Shown one piece after another: positions 8,405-16,587 of a DNA stretch of 48,352 nucleotides. The notes under the pieces are model-generated. The model worked only from the letters and a program-made list of their open reading frames with translations, made no database searches and was not told the DNA's origin. Within the stretch, counting starts at the first letter, position 1. Every line of letters starts with the position of its first letter. Location: NCBI GenBank assembly GCA_900318765.1, contig ONLX01000123.1, positions 1 through 48,352 of the forward strand. Direction: 5' to 3'. Position numbers and translations under genes: made by a program. Source of the stretch: an uncultured Eubacteriales bacterium. GTDB taxonomy: Bacteria; Bacillota; Clostridia; Christensenellales; CAG-138.

Positions 8405-9157
8405 ATGGGAACAATCAGCGTTCAGAAATTCAAGGAATCCATCGTCGGACAGGTGGCTGCGCACAGCATCTATGTATGGGGCGCAAGCGGGCAGCTCTGC
8501 AAGGACATCGATGAATCATGGATCCGGCAAAAGGAAGCGCGAAACGAGAACGGAGCGCATGCAGACGACGCTGTCGCCGCATGGAAATCGGTGATGGCAG
8601 GTCCGTATCGGGACGTTGCCCGGGCATTTGACTGTTCCGGGTTCGTCTCGTGGTGCCTGATCCGGTGCGGCGCATTGTCCGGAAGAAAGGACTGCGACGG
8701 GCTGTATGACCGCTGTGAAACGGCGGATACGATTCGGGACGGCATGCTGCTGTTTCGCGTCAACCCGAAAAACCCCTCCGATGAAACGCACGTCGGCGTG
8801 TACGCTCAAGGCAAGCAGTACCACAGCAAGGGGCGAACATACGGCGTTGTCGAAGAGCCGTTCGATCCGTCGTACTGGCAAAAATACGGTTGGTTCAAAG
8901 CGCTCGCTAAGGGCGATCCAATCCCGACGCCTGCTTTGGCCACACAGCAAGTTCGGGTTCGCTACGGAACCGTGAACGTTCGCACCGGCCCGGGCAAGGA
9001 CCATCCGCGCATCCTAACGGCACGGGGAAAGCAGACCTTTCCGCTTCTTCTGATCGATCCGACGACCGGCTGGTACAAAATCGATCTTGGCAACGGGCAG
9101 GCGGGATACATCTCCAACCGCGCGGATCTGACGGAGGTATTGTATGGAACCCGGTGA
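8405..9157 (+). CDS. NlpC/P60-type endolysin with C-terminal SH3b domain
   Basis: Peptidoglycan hydrolase of 250 residues. The catalytic Cys77 lies in FDCSGFVSW and the likely His129 in ETHVGVY, the order expected for NlpC/P60 cysteine peptidases that cut within stem peptides. Residues ~183-246 form an SH3b wall-binding domain (VNVRTGPG, WYKIDLGNGQAGYI). There is no signal peptide, consistent with release through a holin. AAGGAGG precedes the ATG, 9 bases after the tail gene; its 3' end overlaps the next gene by 14 bases. Phage lysis role is strongly supported by the neighbours. Confidence 0.88.
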   Translation: MGTISVQKFKESIVGQVAAHSIYVWGASGQLCKDIDESWIRQKEARNENGAHADDAVAAWKSVMAGPYRDVARAFDCSGFVSWCLIRCGALSGRKDCDGLYDRCETADTIRDGMLLFRVNPKNPSDETHVGVYAQGKQYHSKGRTYGVVEEPFDPSYWQKYGWFKALAKGDPIPTPALATQQVRVRYGTVNVRTGPGKDHPRILTARGKQTFPLLLIDPTTGWYKIDLGNGQAGYISNRADLTEVLYGTR

Positions 9158-9503
9158 GTGGATTCAGTTTGTTCTGCTGCTCGGGTCGATCGCGGGCGCG
9201 CTTGCGGGGATTGCCGCGCTGATTGCAAGCGCTGTCAAGGCGGTCCGACGTGTGATCCGCTGGTTTACCGACCTCGGCGCATCGGTCGATACGCTCCTTC
9301 GGCACGACAAAGCCCAGTACCTTTCGATCCTGCGGCTGACGGTGATGTCCGAAAACATTCCGTTATCCGAGCGCATTGCTGCCGGAAAAACGTACGCCGA
9401 AGCGGGTGGCAACGGCGACGTGAAGCAATATTACGAAACGCACCTGAAACCCTTCGACACGATTCAAAGAAAGGAGAATGCCCATGAGCAATCGCATGTT
9501 TGA
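9144..9503 (+). CDS. Small membrane protein of the lysis cassette, unknown function
   Basis: 119 residues with one N-terminal hydrophobic segment (about 7-33), then a basic stretch (VKAVRRVIRW) and a soluble, charged C-terminal half. It overlaps the endolysin by 14 bases and the holin gene by 20, so all three are translated together. GGAGG precedes the ATG. Proteins of this kind lie next to holins in clostridial prophages. It could be a second holin, an antiholin or a holin regulator, and nothing in the sequence decides between them. Confidence 0.7.
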   Translation: MEPGEWIQFVLLLGSIAGALAGIAALIASAVKAVRRVIRWFTDLGASVDTLLRHDKAQYLSILRLTVMSENIPLSERIAAGKTYAEAGGNGDVKQYYETHLKPFDTIQRKENAHEQSHV

Positions 9504-9705
9504 TACGCTCCGCTTTCTGGAAGCGATTATCATGCCGCTCGTCACGTTTCTGACGGGGTTGACCGAAATCTGGGGCTTCGCCTACGGTATGGAGATCGCC
9601 GCAACGCTTGCGCTCTGCAACGCGCTCTGCGGCGCGCTGATCGAGGCCGCGCGCAAGCTCTACAACGACCGTCTGGAAAACGACGACTTCGGAATGACCG
9701 ATTAA
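9484..9705 (+). CDS. Phage holin, Hol44-like
   Basis: 73 residues with two hydrophobic helices separated by a short turn. The pattern IWGFAYGMEIAATLA followed by GALIEAARKLYND resembles the Hol44 holin family (holin superfamily V). It would form the membrane lesion that releases the endolysin. Two ATGs are possible; I chose 9484 because AAGGAG then has a 7-base spacer, while the ATG at 9478 is only one base from it. Last gene of the cassette, followed by a strong bidirectional terminator. Confidence 0.8.
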   Translation: MSNRMFDTLRFLEAIIMPLVTFLTGLTEIWGFAYGMEIAATLALCNALCGALIEAARKLYNDRLENDDFGMTD

Positions 9706-9718
9706 CGAAAAAAGAAAA

Positions 9719-9758
9719 GAGCTGTCGGAGTCCTTTTGGACTCCGGCAGCTCCTTTTT
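9719..9758 (+). terminator. Bidirectional terminator between phage cassette and ABC transporter
   Basis: A 15-bp stem with one T-G pair (GAGCTGTCGGAGTCC against GGACTCCGGCAGCTC) and a TTTT loop, with T5 on the right and an A-rich tract on the left, so it can serve both convergent genes. Confidence 0.9.
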
Positions 9759-9764
9759 ATTACC

Positions 9765-11675
9765 TTATGCCTCGCTGTCCTCGATGTAACGGGCGGCCTG
9801 CGTTGTGAACAGCGTATAATACTCGCCGCCCAGGGCCATGAGCTCGCGATGGTTGCCTTTTTCGACGATCTCGCCGTTCACCATGACGAGGATCGTATCC
9901 GCAATCGTTGCGCTCGAAAGGCGATGCGAAATAAAGATGCTCGTCTTATCGCGGCGCAGCTCGTTAAATTGGTTGAAGATCTCCTGCTCCGCCATGGGGT
10001 CAAGCGACGCGGTCGGCTCGTCGAGAATCAGAATGTCCGAATCGGTGTAGAAAGCGCGCGCGATCGCAAGCTTCTGCCATTGCCCGATCGAAAGCTCCGT
10101 TCCGTTCTCCTCAAAGTAGCGCATCAGCGGCGTATCATACCTGCCGGGCAGCGCTTCGATAAACGCATCCGCGCCGGACCGTCTGGCGGCCTCCTCGACC
10201 TCGTTCTTTCCCGCATCGCGCCCGAGATCGCCGAACACGATGTTCTCCGAAACCGATACCGCGTACTTGCCGTAATCCTGGAAGATCATGCCGAACATAT
10301 CATACAGCTCGTCCACATCGTACTCGCGGATATCGTGCCCGTCGAGCAGAATGGTGCCGGACGTCGGATCATACAACCGGGTCAGTAGCTTGACAAGCGT
10401 CGTTTTGCCTGCGCCGTTGAACCCGACGATGACGACCGTTTCCCCCGCGCGGATCGTGACGTTGATATTGTTCAGCACGTCCTTGGTCGAGCCCGGATAG
10501 CGGAAGCAGACATTGCGGAACTCCACCGTATGACCCGTATGCCGGGCCACATGCCGCGGCTCGGGCAGCGTCGGAACGATGCTCGGCTTCTCGTTCAAGA
10601 ACGAGATCAAGTTTTCAATAAACAGCGTTCCCTCGTAGATCGTGGATGTACCGCTGATCAGCGCATTGACACCGCCGCTGATCGCGGTGATCGCGCCGGT
10701 GTACAGCGAGAAGTCACCGACCGGGAAGCTGCCGCGATACACGCCGCGCGCGAGAAAGATGTACAGAAGGCAGTACACGCCGCTCGACAGCAGCGCAGCG
10801 CCGAGCCCGTACAGCGTTTCCGCCACGCGCAGCTTCCGCAAGCCCTCATAATACTCGGTAAACGCGGCGCGATATTTCTCCGTAAACGTATCGGCCAGAT
10901 TGAACATGCGGATCTCCTTGACAAGATCCTTGTCGATCACGGTTCCGGCATAATACTCCATCTGCCGCCGGTTCTTGGACCGGAAGAACATATAGTTCGC
11001 GTTCTTTTTCCGATAGACGAAATTGATGATTGTCGTCGGGATCGAAACGAGGACGATCAGAATCGGCGCCCACCAACTCACCGCAAACAGGACGACGACG
11101 TAGCTGACGATGCTGATCAGCGTGGACAGCAGCGAAAACGACGCGCTCATAATCTGAATCGGCCGCATTCCCGCTTCGCGGTTGGCGTTCTCCATGCGCG
11201 CATAGAAGTCCGGCGAGTCAAAGCTCACCATGTCGACCTCCTTGGCCTTGCGCATGATCTTCATCTTGACGTGGTTCGAAAGCTGTTCTCCCGAGATGGA
11301 TACGACAAGGTTATACAACCTGGAGATCGCGTTGTTCGAAAACGTATAGAAGAATTGCAGCACCAGCAGCACGGCGATGACGCCGAACGCAAACGCCGTC
11401 CCATCCTGCGAAGCGGCATACGCATCCGCAAGCCGGTTCAGAATCTGCGCGCCGATCAGCGAGCCGAGGACCGGCATAACGCCGTTGAACAGTGCCATGA
11501 ACACCATCCAAAACAGCAACGACTTTTTCGTTTCCCAAACAAGCTGAAAAATATAGAACAGGCGGGACAGGAATGTGGAGATCAAGGTGACAAGGTACTT
11601 TGGGACTTCGCCAATCGTCTTCGGCTTCGGCACGCGGTAGCGGTCGTTGACGTTGTTGACTTCTCTCATTGCCAT
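9765..11675 (-). CDS. ABC exporter, fused membrane and ATPase domains
   Basis: 636-residue half-transporter expected to work as a dimer exporting a lipid, peptide or drug. The first ~345 residues hold about six membrane helices. The ATPase follows, with Walker A GFNGAGKTT (418-426), Q-loop FQDYGKYAVS, signature LSIGQWQKLAIARAF, Walker B ILILDEPTASLD and the H-loop ISHR. The signature has Ile where Gly is usual (LSGGQ), a tolerated variant. The start is preceded by AAAGGA. It lies 74 bases downstream of galE on the same strand, behind a hairpin, so it may be partly co-transcribed with it. No partner half-transporter is next to it; the substrate cannot be read from sequence. Confidence 0.93.
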   Translation of the reverse strand: MAMREVNNVNDRYRVPKPKTIGEVPKYLVTLISTFLSRLFYIFQLVWETKKSLLFWMVFMALFNGVMPVLGSLIGAQILNRLADAYAASQDGTAFAFGVIAVLLVLQFFYTFSNNAISRLYNLVVSISGEQLSNHVKMKIMRKAKEVDMVSFDSPDFYARMENANREAGMRPIQIMSASFSLLSTLISIVSYVVVLFAVSWWAPILIVLVSIPTTIINFVYRKKNANYMFFRSKNRRQMEYYAGTVIDKDLVKEIRMFNLADTFTEKYRAAFTEYYEGLRKLRVAETLYGLGAALLSSGVYCLLYIFLARGVYRGSFPVGDFSLYTGAITAISGGVNALISGTSTIYEGTLFIENLISFLNEKPSIVPTLPEPRHVARHTGHTVEFRNVCFRYPGSTKDVLNNINVTIRAGETVVIVGFNGAGKTTLVKLLTRLYDPTSGTILLDGHDIREYDVDELYDMFGMIFQDYGKYAVSVSENIVFGDLGRDAGKNEVEEAARRSGADAFIEALPGRYDTPLMRYFEENGTELSIGQWQKLAIARAFYTDSDILILDEPTASLDPMAEQEIFNQFNELRRDKTSIFISHRLSSATIADTILVMVNGEIVEKGNHRELMALGGEYYTLFTTQAARYIEDSEA

Positions 11676-11717
11676 GGGGTTTTCCTTTCGAGGGGTAAGG
11701 GATTTTCAAAAGCAGAA

Positions 11718-11743
11718 CGGAGGCGGTAACATTGCCGCCTCCG
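11718..11743 (-). terminator. Hairpin after galE, possible weak terminator
   Basis: Perfect 9-bp stem CGGAGGCGG/CCGCCTCCG 6 bases after the galE stop. The following minus-strand bases (TTCTGCTTTT) are only partly U-rich, so read-through into the ABC transporter is likely. Confidence 0.45.
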
Positions 11744-11749
11744 CGTCGT

Positions 11750-12769
11750 TTAAGATTCTTCGTAACCGTTTGGATTCAGCTGCTGCCAGTGATAAGAGGT
11801 TGCGCACATATTCATGATATCGCGCTTGGCTTCCCAATGCAGCAGGTCATGCGCGCGCTTCGGGTTCGCAAAGTTCTGTGCGACGTCGCCCGGGCGGCGC
11901 GGATCGATCACATACGGCACCTCGGCGCCGCTCGCTTTGCGGTAGGCGTCGATCACTTCCAGCACGCTGTAACCGTTTCCGGTACCAAGATTAAACGCCT
12001 CCGTTCCGGTGTGCGAGAACGCATAGTCCAGCGCGGCCAGATGCCCGTTCGCAAGATCGACGACGTGGATATAATCGCGCACGCCGGTGCCGTCCTTGGT
12101 GTCATAATCGTTGCCGAAGACGTGCACCTTATCGAGCTTGCCGCCTGCAACCTTGGTGATATAGGGCAAAAGGTTGTTCGGAATGCCGTTCGGATCCTCG
12201 CCGATCAGACCGGAATCGTGCGCTCCGATCGGATTGAAGTACCGCAGCAGAATCGCCGACAGATTCGGATTCGTTTTGACCGTGTCGGTAATGATCTGCT
12301 CGCTCATCAGCTTCGTCCAACCGTACGGGTTTGTGCAGCCCTTCTCCTGCTCCTCGGAAATCGGAGAGGTGATGTCCCGATACACGGTGGCACTCGAGCT
12401 GAACACAAGGACATTGACATGATGCCGCAGCATGCACGAAAGCAGCGAGATCGTTGCGTTCAGATTGTTGCGATAATAGAGCAGCGGCTCGGCAACGCTT
12501 TCGCCGACGGCCTTCAGCCCCGCAAAATGAATCACCGCGTCAAAGTGATGCTGACCGAACACGCGATCCAACGCAATCTCATCGGAGACATCGATCGGAT
12601 ACAGCGGAACGGGCTTCCCCGTGATCTTCTCGACCCGTTTCAAAGACTCCTCCTTGGAATTGCGAAGATCGTCCGCCACCACAACGGAATACCCCGCTTC
12701 GAGCAGGGCGACGCAGGTATGCGATCCGATGTATCCGGCGCCGCCGGTTACCAAAATCGTGCGATTCAT
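11750..12769 (-). CDS. galE: UDP-glucose 4-epimerase
   Basis: Interconverts UDP-glucose and UDP-galactose for galactose use and for surface polysaccharides. 339 residues, the normal length. It has the NAD-binding GGAGYIGS near the N-terminus, HFAGLKAVGES, the SSSATVY segment, the catalytic YxxxK in NPYGWTK, and RYFNPIGAH. AAGGAG precedes the ATG at 12769; a TTG directly before it is a less likely start. Its own promoter is visible. Together with phosphoglucomutase and the sugar transferase it provides nucleotide-sugar capacity for an envelope polysaccharide, though they are not in one operon. Confidence 0.96.
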   Translation of the reverse strand: MNRTILVTGGAGYIGSHTCVALLEAGYSVVVADDLRNSKEESLKRVEKITGKPVPLYPIDVSDEIALDRVFGQHHFDAVIHFAGLKAVGESVAEPLLYYRNNLNATISLLSCMLRHHVNVLVFSSSATVYRDITSPISEEQEKGCTNPYGWTKLMSEQIITDTVKTNPNLSAILLRYFNPIGAHDSGLIGEDPNGIPNNLLPYITKVAGGKLDKVHVFGNDYDTKDGTGVRDYIHVVDLANGHLAALDYAFSHTGTEAFNLGTGNGYSVLEVIDAYRKASGAEVPYVIDPRRPGDVAQNFANPKRAHDLLHWEAKRDIMNMCATSYHWQQLNPNGYEES

Positions 12770-12813
12770 CAATACTCTCCTTCTCGGACAAAGCCGTTTT
12801 TATTCTCGCTTGT

Positions 12814-12842
12814 ATTATAGCGAGTTTCGCCCCAAAGCACAA
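12814..12842 (-). promoter_or_regulatory. Sigma-A promoter for galE
   Basis: TTGTGC, 17-base spacer, TATAAT on the minus strand. A CTCGCT/AGCGAG inverted repeat spans the -10 box and could be an operator. Confidence 0.75.
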
Positions 12843-12908
12843 GAAGTATTTTGGCAGATTGAACCTGCGTTCCGGTAAAAAACTCTCGCTATTTCCAACG
12901 GGATATGG

Positions 12909-12914
12909 TATACT
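12909..12914 (+). promoter_or_regulatory. Probable -10 box for rubredoxin gene
   Basis: TATACT 30 bases upstream of the rubredoxin ATG; only a poor -35 is visible. Confidence 0.4.
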
Positions 12915-12943
12915 GAATCCATCATCAGGAAAGGAGCACCACG

Positions 12944-13102
12944 ATGGACAAGTACGTTTGCGATCTCTGCGGCTATGAGTATGATCCCGAAGTCGGCGAC
13001 CCCGACAACGGCATCGCGCCCGGAACGGCGTTTGAAGATCTGCCCGAAGACTGGGTGTGCCCCCTCTGCGGCGCAGGCAAAGAAGAATTCTCAAAGGAAT
13101 AA
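12944..13102 (+). CDS. Rubredoxin
   Basis: 52-residue single-iron electron carrier. It has the two Cys pairs that hold the iron, [15 protein letters not shown] at the N-terminus and CPLCGAGK at the C-terminus, plus the usual PEDWVCP. AAGGAG lies 8 bases before the ATG. Single-gene unit between its own -10 box and a strong terminator. It supports an anaerobic lifestyle, in which rubredoxin passes electrons to peroxide- or superoxide-reducing enzymes; its partner is not in the window. Confidence 0.96.
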   Translation: MDKYVCDLCGYEYDPEVGDPDNGIAPGTAFEDLPEDWVCPLCGAGKEEFSKE

Positions 13103-13114
13103 TCGAATACAGGT

Positions 13115-13150
13115 AACGCCCGATCTGTTGATCGGGCGTTGTCTTCTTTT
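13115..13150 (+). terminator. Terminator of rubredoxin gene
   Basis: Perfect 11-bp stem AACGCCCGATC/GATCGGGCGTT with a TGTT loop, followed by a T-rich tail that overlaps the stop codon of the convergent gene. Confidence 0.88.
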
Positions 13151-13784
13151 AATCGGAAAACCGGTTCGGCGCGCCGGGGGTTACGACCTTTGTCGCGCGA
13201 TAGGTGCCTTCGTCCGTACGCGCATAGGAAAAATCGGTCGGGATCGACGGAATCCGGCATTCATCGATTTCGAGATACCGGCTGTCGACCAGATACAGCG
13301 TTTCGCCCTCCTGCGAGAGCGCAAAGCCCGTGCAATACGGATCGGCATCCGTCGCGGTCGTGCCGCCCGTGCAGTACAGCACCAGATACGCGCCGCCTTC
13401 CAGCACCGTCCCCTCCGGGAACGTGTATTTATACTGCTTTTTCAGCTCGTCGGTCAGCCCGAATCCCGAGAGATCCACGGCAGCCGACGTCGGGTTATAC
13501 AGTTCGACCCAATCGACCGAGCCGTATTCCGGATGCACGAACGCCTCATCGTTGGAGGTCATCGCCTCGTTGATTACGACGTGTCCCTCGCTGCGCGGCA
13601 AAAAGGCGACCAAGAGAACGATCGCCAGCACGACGGTCGCTGCAAGCGCGATTACGGCAATCGCCTTTGGGCGCGAAAAGCCGATCCGTTCCTTTGCAAA
13701 CGTTCCATCCATCAACAGTTCTTCGGGCAGCGACGTCTCTTCCGATTCTGTGTTGACCGTTTTTTCCTGCTCTTCCATCCTCAT
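13149..13784 (-). CDS. Membrane-anchored lamin-tail-domain protein
   Basis: 211 residues: an acidic cytoplasmic N-terminus, one membrane helix (about 41-62), then an extracytoplasmic domain. The latter begins [11 protein letters not shown] and continues with [17 protein letters not shown] and [17 protein letters not shown], the pattern of the lamin-tail domain (an Ig-like fold often found on secreted bacterial nucleases and surface proteins). No enzymatic domain is attached. Its ATG overlaps the uvrB stop (ATGA), so it is translationally coupled to uvrB and closes the murA operon. Function unknown; a DNA- or surface-binding role is only a guess. Confidence 0.8.
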   Translation of the reverse strand: MRMEEQEKTVNTESEETSLPEELLMDGTFAKERIGFSRPKAIAVIALAATVVLAIVLLVAFLPRSEGHVVINEAMTSNDEAFVHPEYGSVDWVELYNPTSAAVDLSGFGLTDELKKQYKYTFPEGTVLEGGAYLVLYCTGGTTATDADPYCTGFALSQEGETLYLVDSRYLEIDECRIPSIPTDFSYARTDEGTYRATKVVTPGAPNRFSD

Positions 13785-15814
13785 TTATGCGTCTTTTCGC
13801 GCGCTCGTTTATGCGCGCCGATCTGGCCGGGACGCAGCTCCTTTCCTTTCGTCTGACGAACCGTTTCGCCCTTCAGCTTCTTGATGCGGTCACGCAGCTT
13901 TGCCGCAGTCTCGAATTCGAGCATGCGCGACGCTTCCAGCATCTGCTCGGTCAATACGGCGATCTCCTTTTGCTTCTGCCGCTCATCCATCGCATCGGGC
14001 TTTTCGTCCTCATGCCGCGTGATGACCAGCGTATCGTAAACCTTCTTTTCAATCGTATGCGGAATGATCCCGTGCGCCTCGTTGTACGCCTGCTGCTTCT
14101 TCCGGCGGCGCTCCGTTTCGCTCAAAGCGCGTTCCATCGAGCCCGTAATCGTATCGGCATACAGGATGACCTTGCCCTCGGCGTTGCGCGCCGCGCGGCC
14201 GATCGTCTGAATCAGGCTCGTTTCCGATCGCAGAAAGCCTTCCTTATCCGCATCCAGAATCGCAACCAACCCGACCTCCGGAAGATCGAGCCCCTCGCGC
14301 AGCAGGTTGATCCCGACAAGCGCGTCAAACTCGCCGAGCCGCAGATCGCGAATGATCTCCATGCGGTCGAGCGTATCGATGTCCGAATGCATATAACGGA
14401 CGCGCACGTTGACCCCTTCGAGATACTCGGTCAGATCCTCCGCCATCCTTTTGGTCAGCGTCGTAATCAGCGTGCGGAACCCCTTTTCGGTCTGCTTGCG
14501 GACCTCCGAGAGCAAATCGTCGATCTGCCCCTTGATCGGACGCACCTCGACTTCGGGATCGACAAGCCCGGTCGGACGAATGATCTGCTCGGCGATCTGC
14601 CCCGCTTCAGACAGCTCAAATTTCGCGGGCGTTGCCGAAACGCAGATCAGCTGCGGAACGCGCGCATAGAACTCATCAAACGTGAGCGGTCGGTTGTCCC
14701 GCGCGGCGGGGAGCCGGAATCCGTATTCGACGAGCGCGTCCTTCCGCACGCGGTCGCCCTTGTACATTGCCCCGATCTGCGGCAGCGTGACATGGCTTTC
14801 GTCGATAAACATCAGGAAATCATCCGGGAAATAATCAATCAGCGTATACGGCGGCTCGCCGGGTCGACGCCCGTCGAAATACCGCGAATAGTTTTCAATG
14901 CCGCTGCAGAATCCGATCTCGCGCATCATTTCAATATCATGCGTAACGCGCTGCCGGATCCGCTCCGCCTCCAAAGGCCGGTTCGTATCGAGGAAGAATT
15001 GCTCCTGCGCCACCATGTCCCGCTCGATCTCCTCCAGCGCAGCGTTCATCTTCTCCCGTCCGGTGGCGTAATGCGTCGCAGGAAAGATGGCTACATGCGA
15101 TCGCCGCCCGACCACTTCGCTCGTCGTCGTATCGATCTCCACGATACGATCGATCTCGTCGCCGAAAAACTCGACGCGAATCGCCTTATCCGACTGGCTC
15201 GCAGGATAGATATCCAGCACATCGCCGTGCGACCGAAACGTGCCGCGCTGAAAATCGATGTCGTTGCGCTGATACTGAATCTCGATGAGCCGCATCATGA
15301 CGTCGCGCTTTTCGACCTCCATGCCCTCGCGAAGCGAGACGGACAGCTTCAGATATTCCTCGGGGTCGCCGAGACCGTAGATGCACGAAACCGATGCGAC
15401 GATAATCACATCCTTCCGCTCATTGAGCGCGCAAGTTGCCGAGTGCCGCAGCTTATCGATCTCATCATTGACCTCGATCGTCTTTTCGATGTAAGTATCG
15501 GACGCAGGCAAATACGCCTCCGGCTGATAATAGTCGTAATACGAGACGAAAAACTCGACCGCGGAATCCGGAAACAGCTCCTTGAATTCGGAGCAGAGCT
15601 GCGCGGCAAGCGTTTTGTTGTGCGCGAGGACCAGCGTGGGCTTCTGCACACGCTCGATGACCTTTGCCATGGTATACGTTTTGCCGCTGCCGGTTACGCC
15701 GAGCAGCACCTGCATCCGTTCCCCGTTTTCCACGCCCTCGGCGAGCGTTCGGATCGCTTCGGGCTGATCGCCCTGCGGCGAATACGGGGAAACGACTTTG
15801 AAGGTATTGTTCAT
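13781..15814 (-). CDS. uvrB: Excinuclease ABC subunit B
   Basis: Damage-verification helicase of nucleotide excision repair, working with UvrA and UvrC. 677 residues, normal length: Walker [11 protein letters not shown] (39-48), the [10 protein letters not shown] beta-hairpin region, [18 protein letters not shown], and a C-terminal UVR motif ([14 protein letters not shown]) for UvrC contact. The start at 15814 was chosen because AAGGAG stands just before it and the sequence then matches the family start; upstream in-frame codons cross a strong hairpin. uvrA and uvrC are not in the window. The location after deoD and pgm is unusual for a repair gene. Confidence 0.97.
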   Translation of the reverse strand: MNNTFKVVSPYSPQGDQPEAIRTLAEGVENGERMQVLLGVTGSGKTYTMAKVIERVQKPTLVLAHNKTLAAQLCSEFKELFPDSAVEFFVSYYDYYQPEAYLPASDTYIEKTIEVNDEIDKLRHSATCALNERKDVIIVASVSCIYGLGDPEEYLKLSVSLREGMEVEKRDVMMRLIEIQYQRNDIDFQRGTFRSHGDVLDIYPASQSDKAIRVEFFGDEIDRIVEIDTTTSEVVGRRSHVAIFPATHYATGREKMNAALEEIERDMVAQEQFFLDTNRPLEAERIRQRVTHDIEMMREIGFCSGIENYSRYFDGRRPGEPPYTLIDYFPDDFLMFIDESHVTLPQIGAMYKGDRVRKDALVEYGFRLPAARDNRPLTFDEFYARVPQLICVSATPAKFELSEAGQIAEQIIRPTGLVDPEVEVRPIKGQIDDLLSEVRKQTEKGFRTLITTLTKRMAEDLTEYLEGVNVRVRYMHSDIDTLDRMEIIRDLRLGEFDALVGINLLREGLDLPEVGLVAILDADKEGFLRSETSLIQTIGRAARNAEGKVILYADTITGSMERALSETERRRKKQQAYNEAHGIIPHTIEKKVYDTLVITRHEDEKPDAMDERQKQKEIAVLTEQMLEASRMLEFETAAKLRDRIKKLKGETVRQTKGKELRPGQIGAHKRAREKTHK

Positions 15815-15825
15815 AAAACTCCTTT

Positions 15826-15851
15826 GCCGCCGGAGGACCTCCCCCGGCGGC
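15826..15851 (-). promoter_or_regulatory. Strong hairpin directly before the uvrB ribosome binding site
   Basis: On the minus strand an 11-bp near-perfect stem starting GCCGCCGG and ending CCGGCGGC, with a 4-base loop, ends just before AAAGGAG of uvrB. No U-tract follows, so it is not a classical terminator. It could protect or process the mRNA, or tune uvrB translation. Confidence 0.5.
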
Positions 15852-15870
15852 ATGCATGTTCGATCTTCCG

Positions 15871-16575
15871 TTACGCTTCCGCCGTCATCAGCGCGGCGCG
15901 AATCATCGTGTCGAACGCTTTCTGCCGTTCCTCCGGCGAAATCTCCTGCTCAGTCCCCAAAATATCCGAGATGGTCAGGAACGAAAGCGCCTTCTTGCCT
16001 GCGCGGGCAGCGTGCAGATACAGCGCCGCGCTCTCCATTTCCACGCACAGCGCTCCGAGCTCCCGCCATTTCTTCCACGCGCTGCGCGGATCGTAAAAGA
16101 CATCGCTCGAAACGATGTTTCCGACGCGATACCGCGCGCCGAGCTGTTCAAGCGCATCCGCGCCCTTTCGCAGCAATCCGAAATCCGCAATCGGCGCGAA
16201 CGTACCCGGCGTATCATACTGCCGGTCGAGATTCGCGTCGTGGCACGCGCCCTCGGCCAATACAACGTCGTACAGTTTGAGGTCCGGATGGATCGCGCCT
16301 GCGGAGCCGACGCGAATGATGCATTCCACATCGTAGAAGCGGTACAGCTCGTTCACGTAAATTCCAAGCGACGGCATCCCCATCCCGGTCGCCATGACGG
16401 AAACGCGCTTGCCTTCGAACGTGCCGGTATACCCAAAGTTCCCGCGCACATTGTTCACGAGCACAGGATGTTCAAGATACGTTTCCGCAATAAACTTTGC
16501 GCGCAGCGGATCGCCCGGCATCAGTACGGTTTTTGCGAAATCGCCCTTTTGGGCGGTGTTGTGCGGTGTTGCCAT
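15871..16575 (-). CDS. deoD: Purine-nucleoside phosphorylase, DeoD type
   Basis: Phosphorolysis of purine (deoxy)nucleosides to base and (deoxy)ribose-1-phosphate. 234 residues, typical of the hexameric class. It begins MATPHN and carries [13 protein letters not shown] (phosphate site), GSAGAI, the VEMESAALY nucleoside site and the catalytic Asp in TISDIL. It lies 12 bases after phosphoglucomutase. A functional link is plausible because phosphomutases can convert pentose-1-phosphates, but this one looks hexose-specific. Confidence 0.96.
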   Translation of the reverse strand: MATPHNTAQKGDFAKTVLMPGDPLRAKFIAETYLEHPVLVNNVRGNFGYTGTFEGKRVSVMATGMGMPSLGIYVNELYRFYDVECIIRVGSAGAIHPDLKLYDVVLAEGACHDANLDRQYDTPGTFAPIADFGLLRKGADALEQLGARYRVGNIVSSDVFYDPRSAWKKWRELGALCVEMESAALYLHAARAGKKALSFLTISDILGTEQEISPEERQKAFDTMIRAALMTAEA

Positions 16576-16587
16576 AGCTGCCTCTTT

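Noticed and set aside
13787..16096. Long plus-strand open frame opposite uvrB and deoD
   Set aside because: Antisense to two clearly recognised genes, Arg-rich, no ribosome binding site and no motif.
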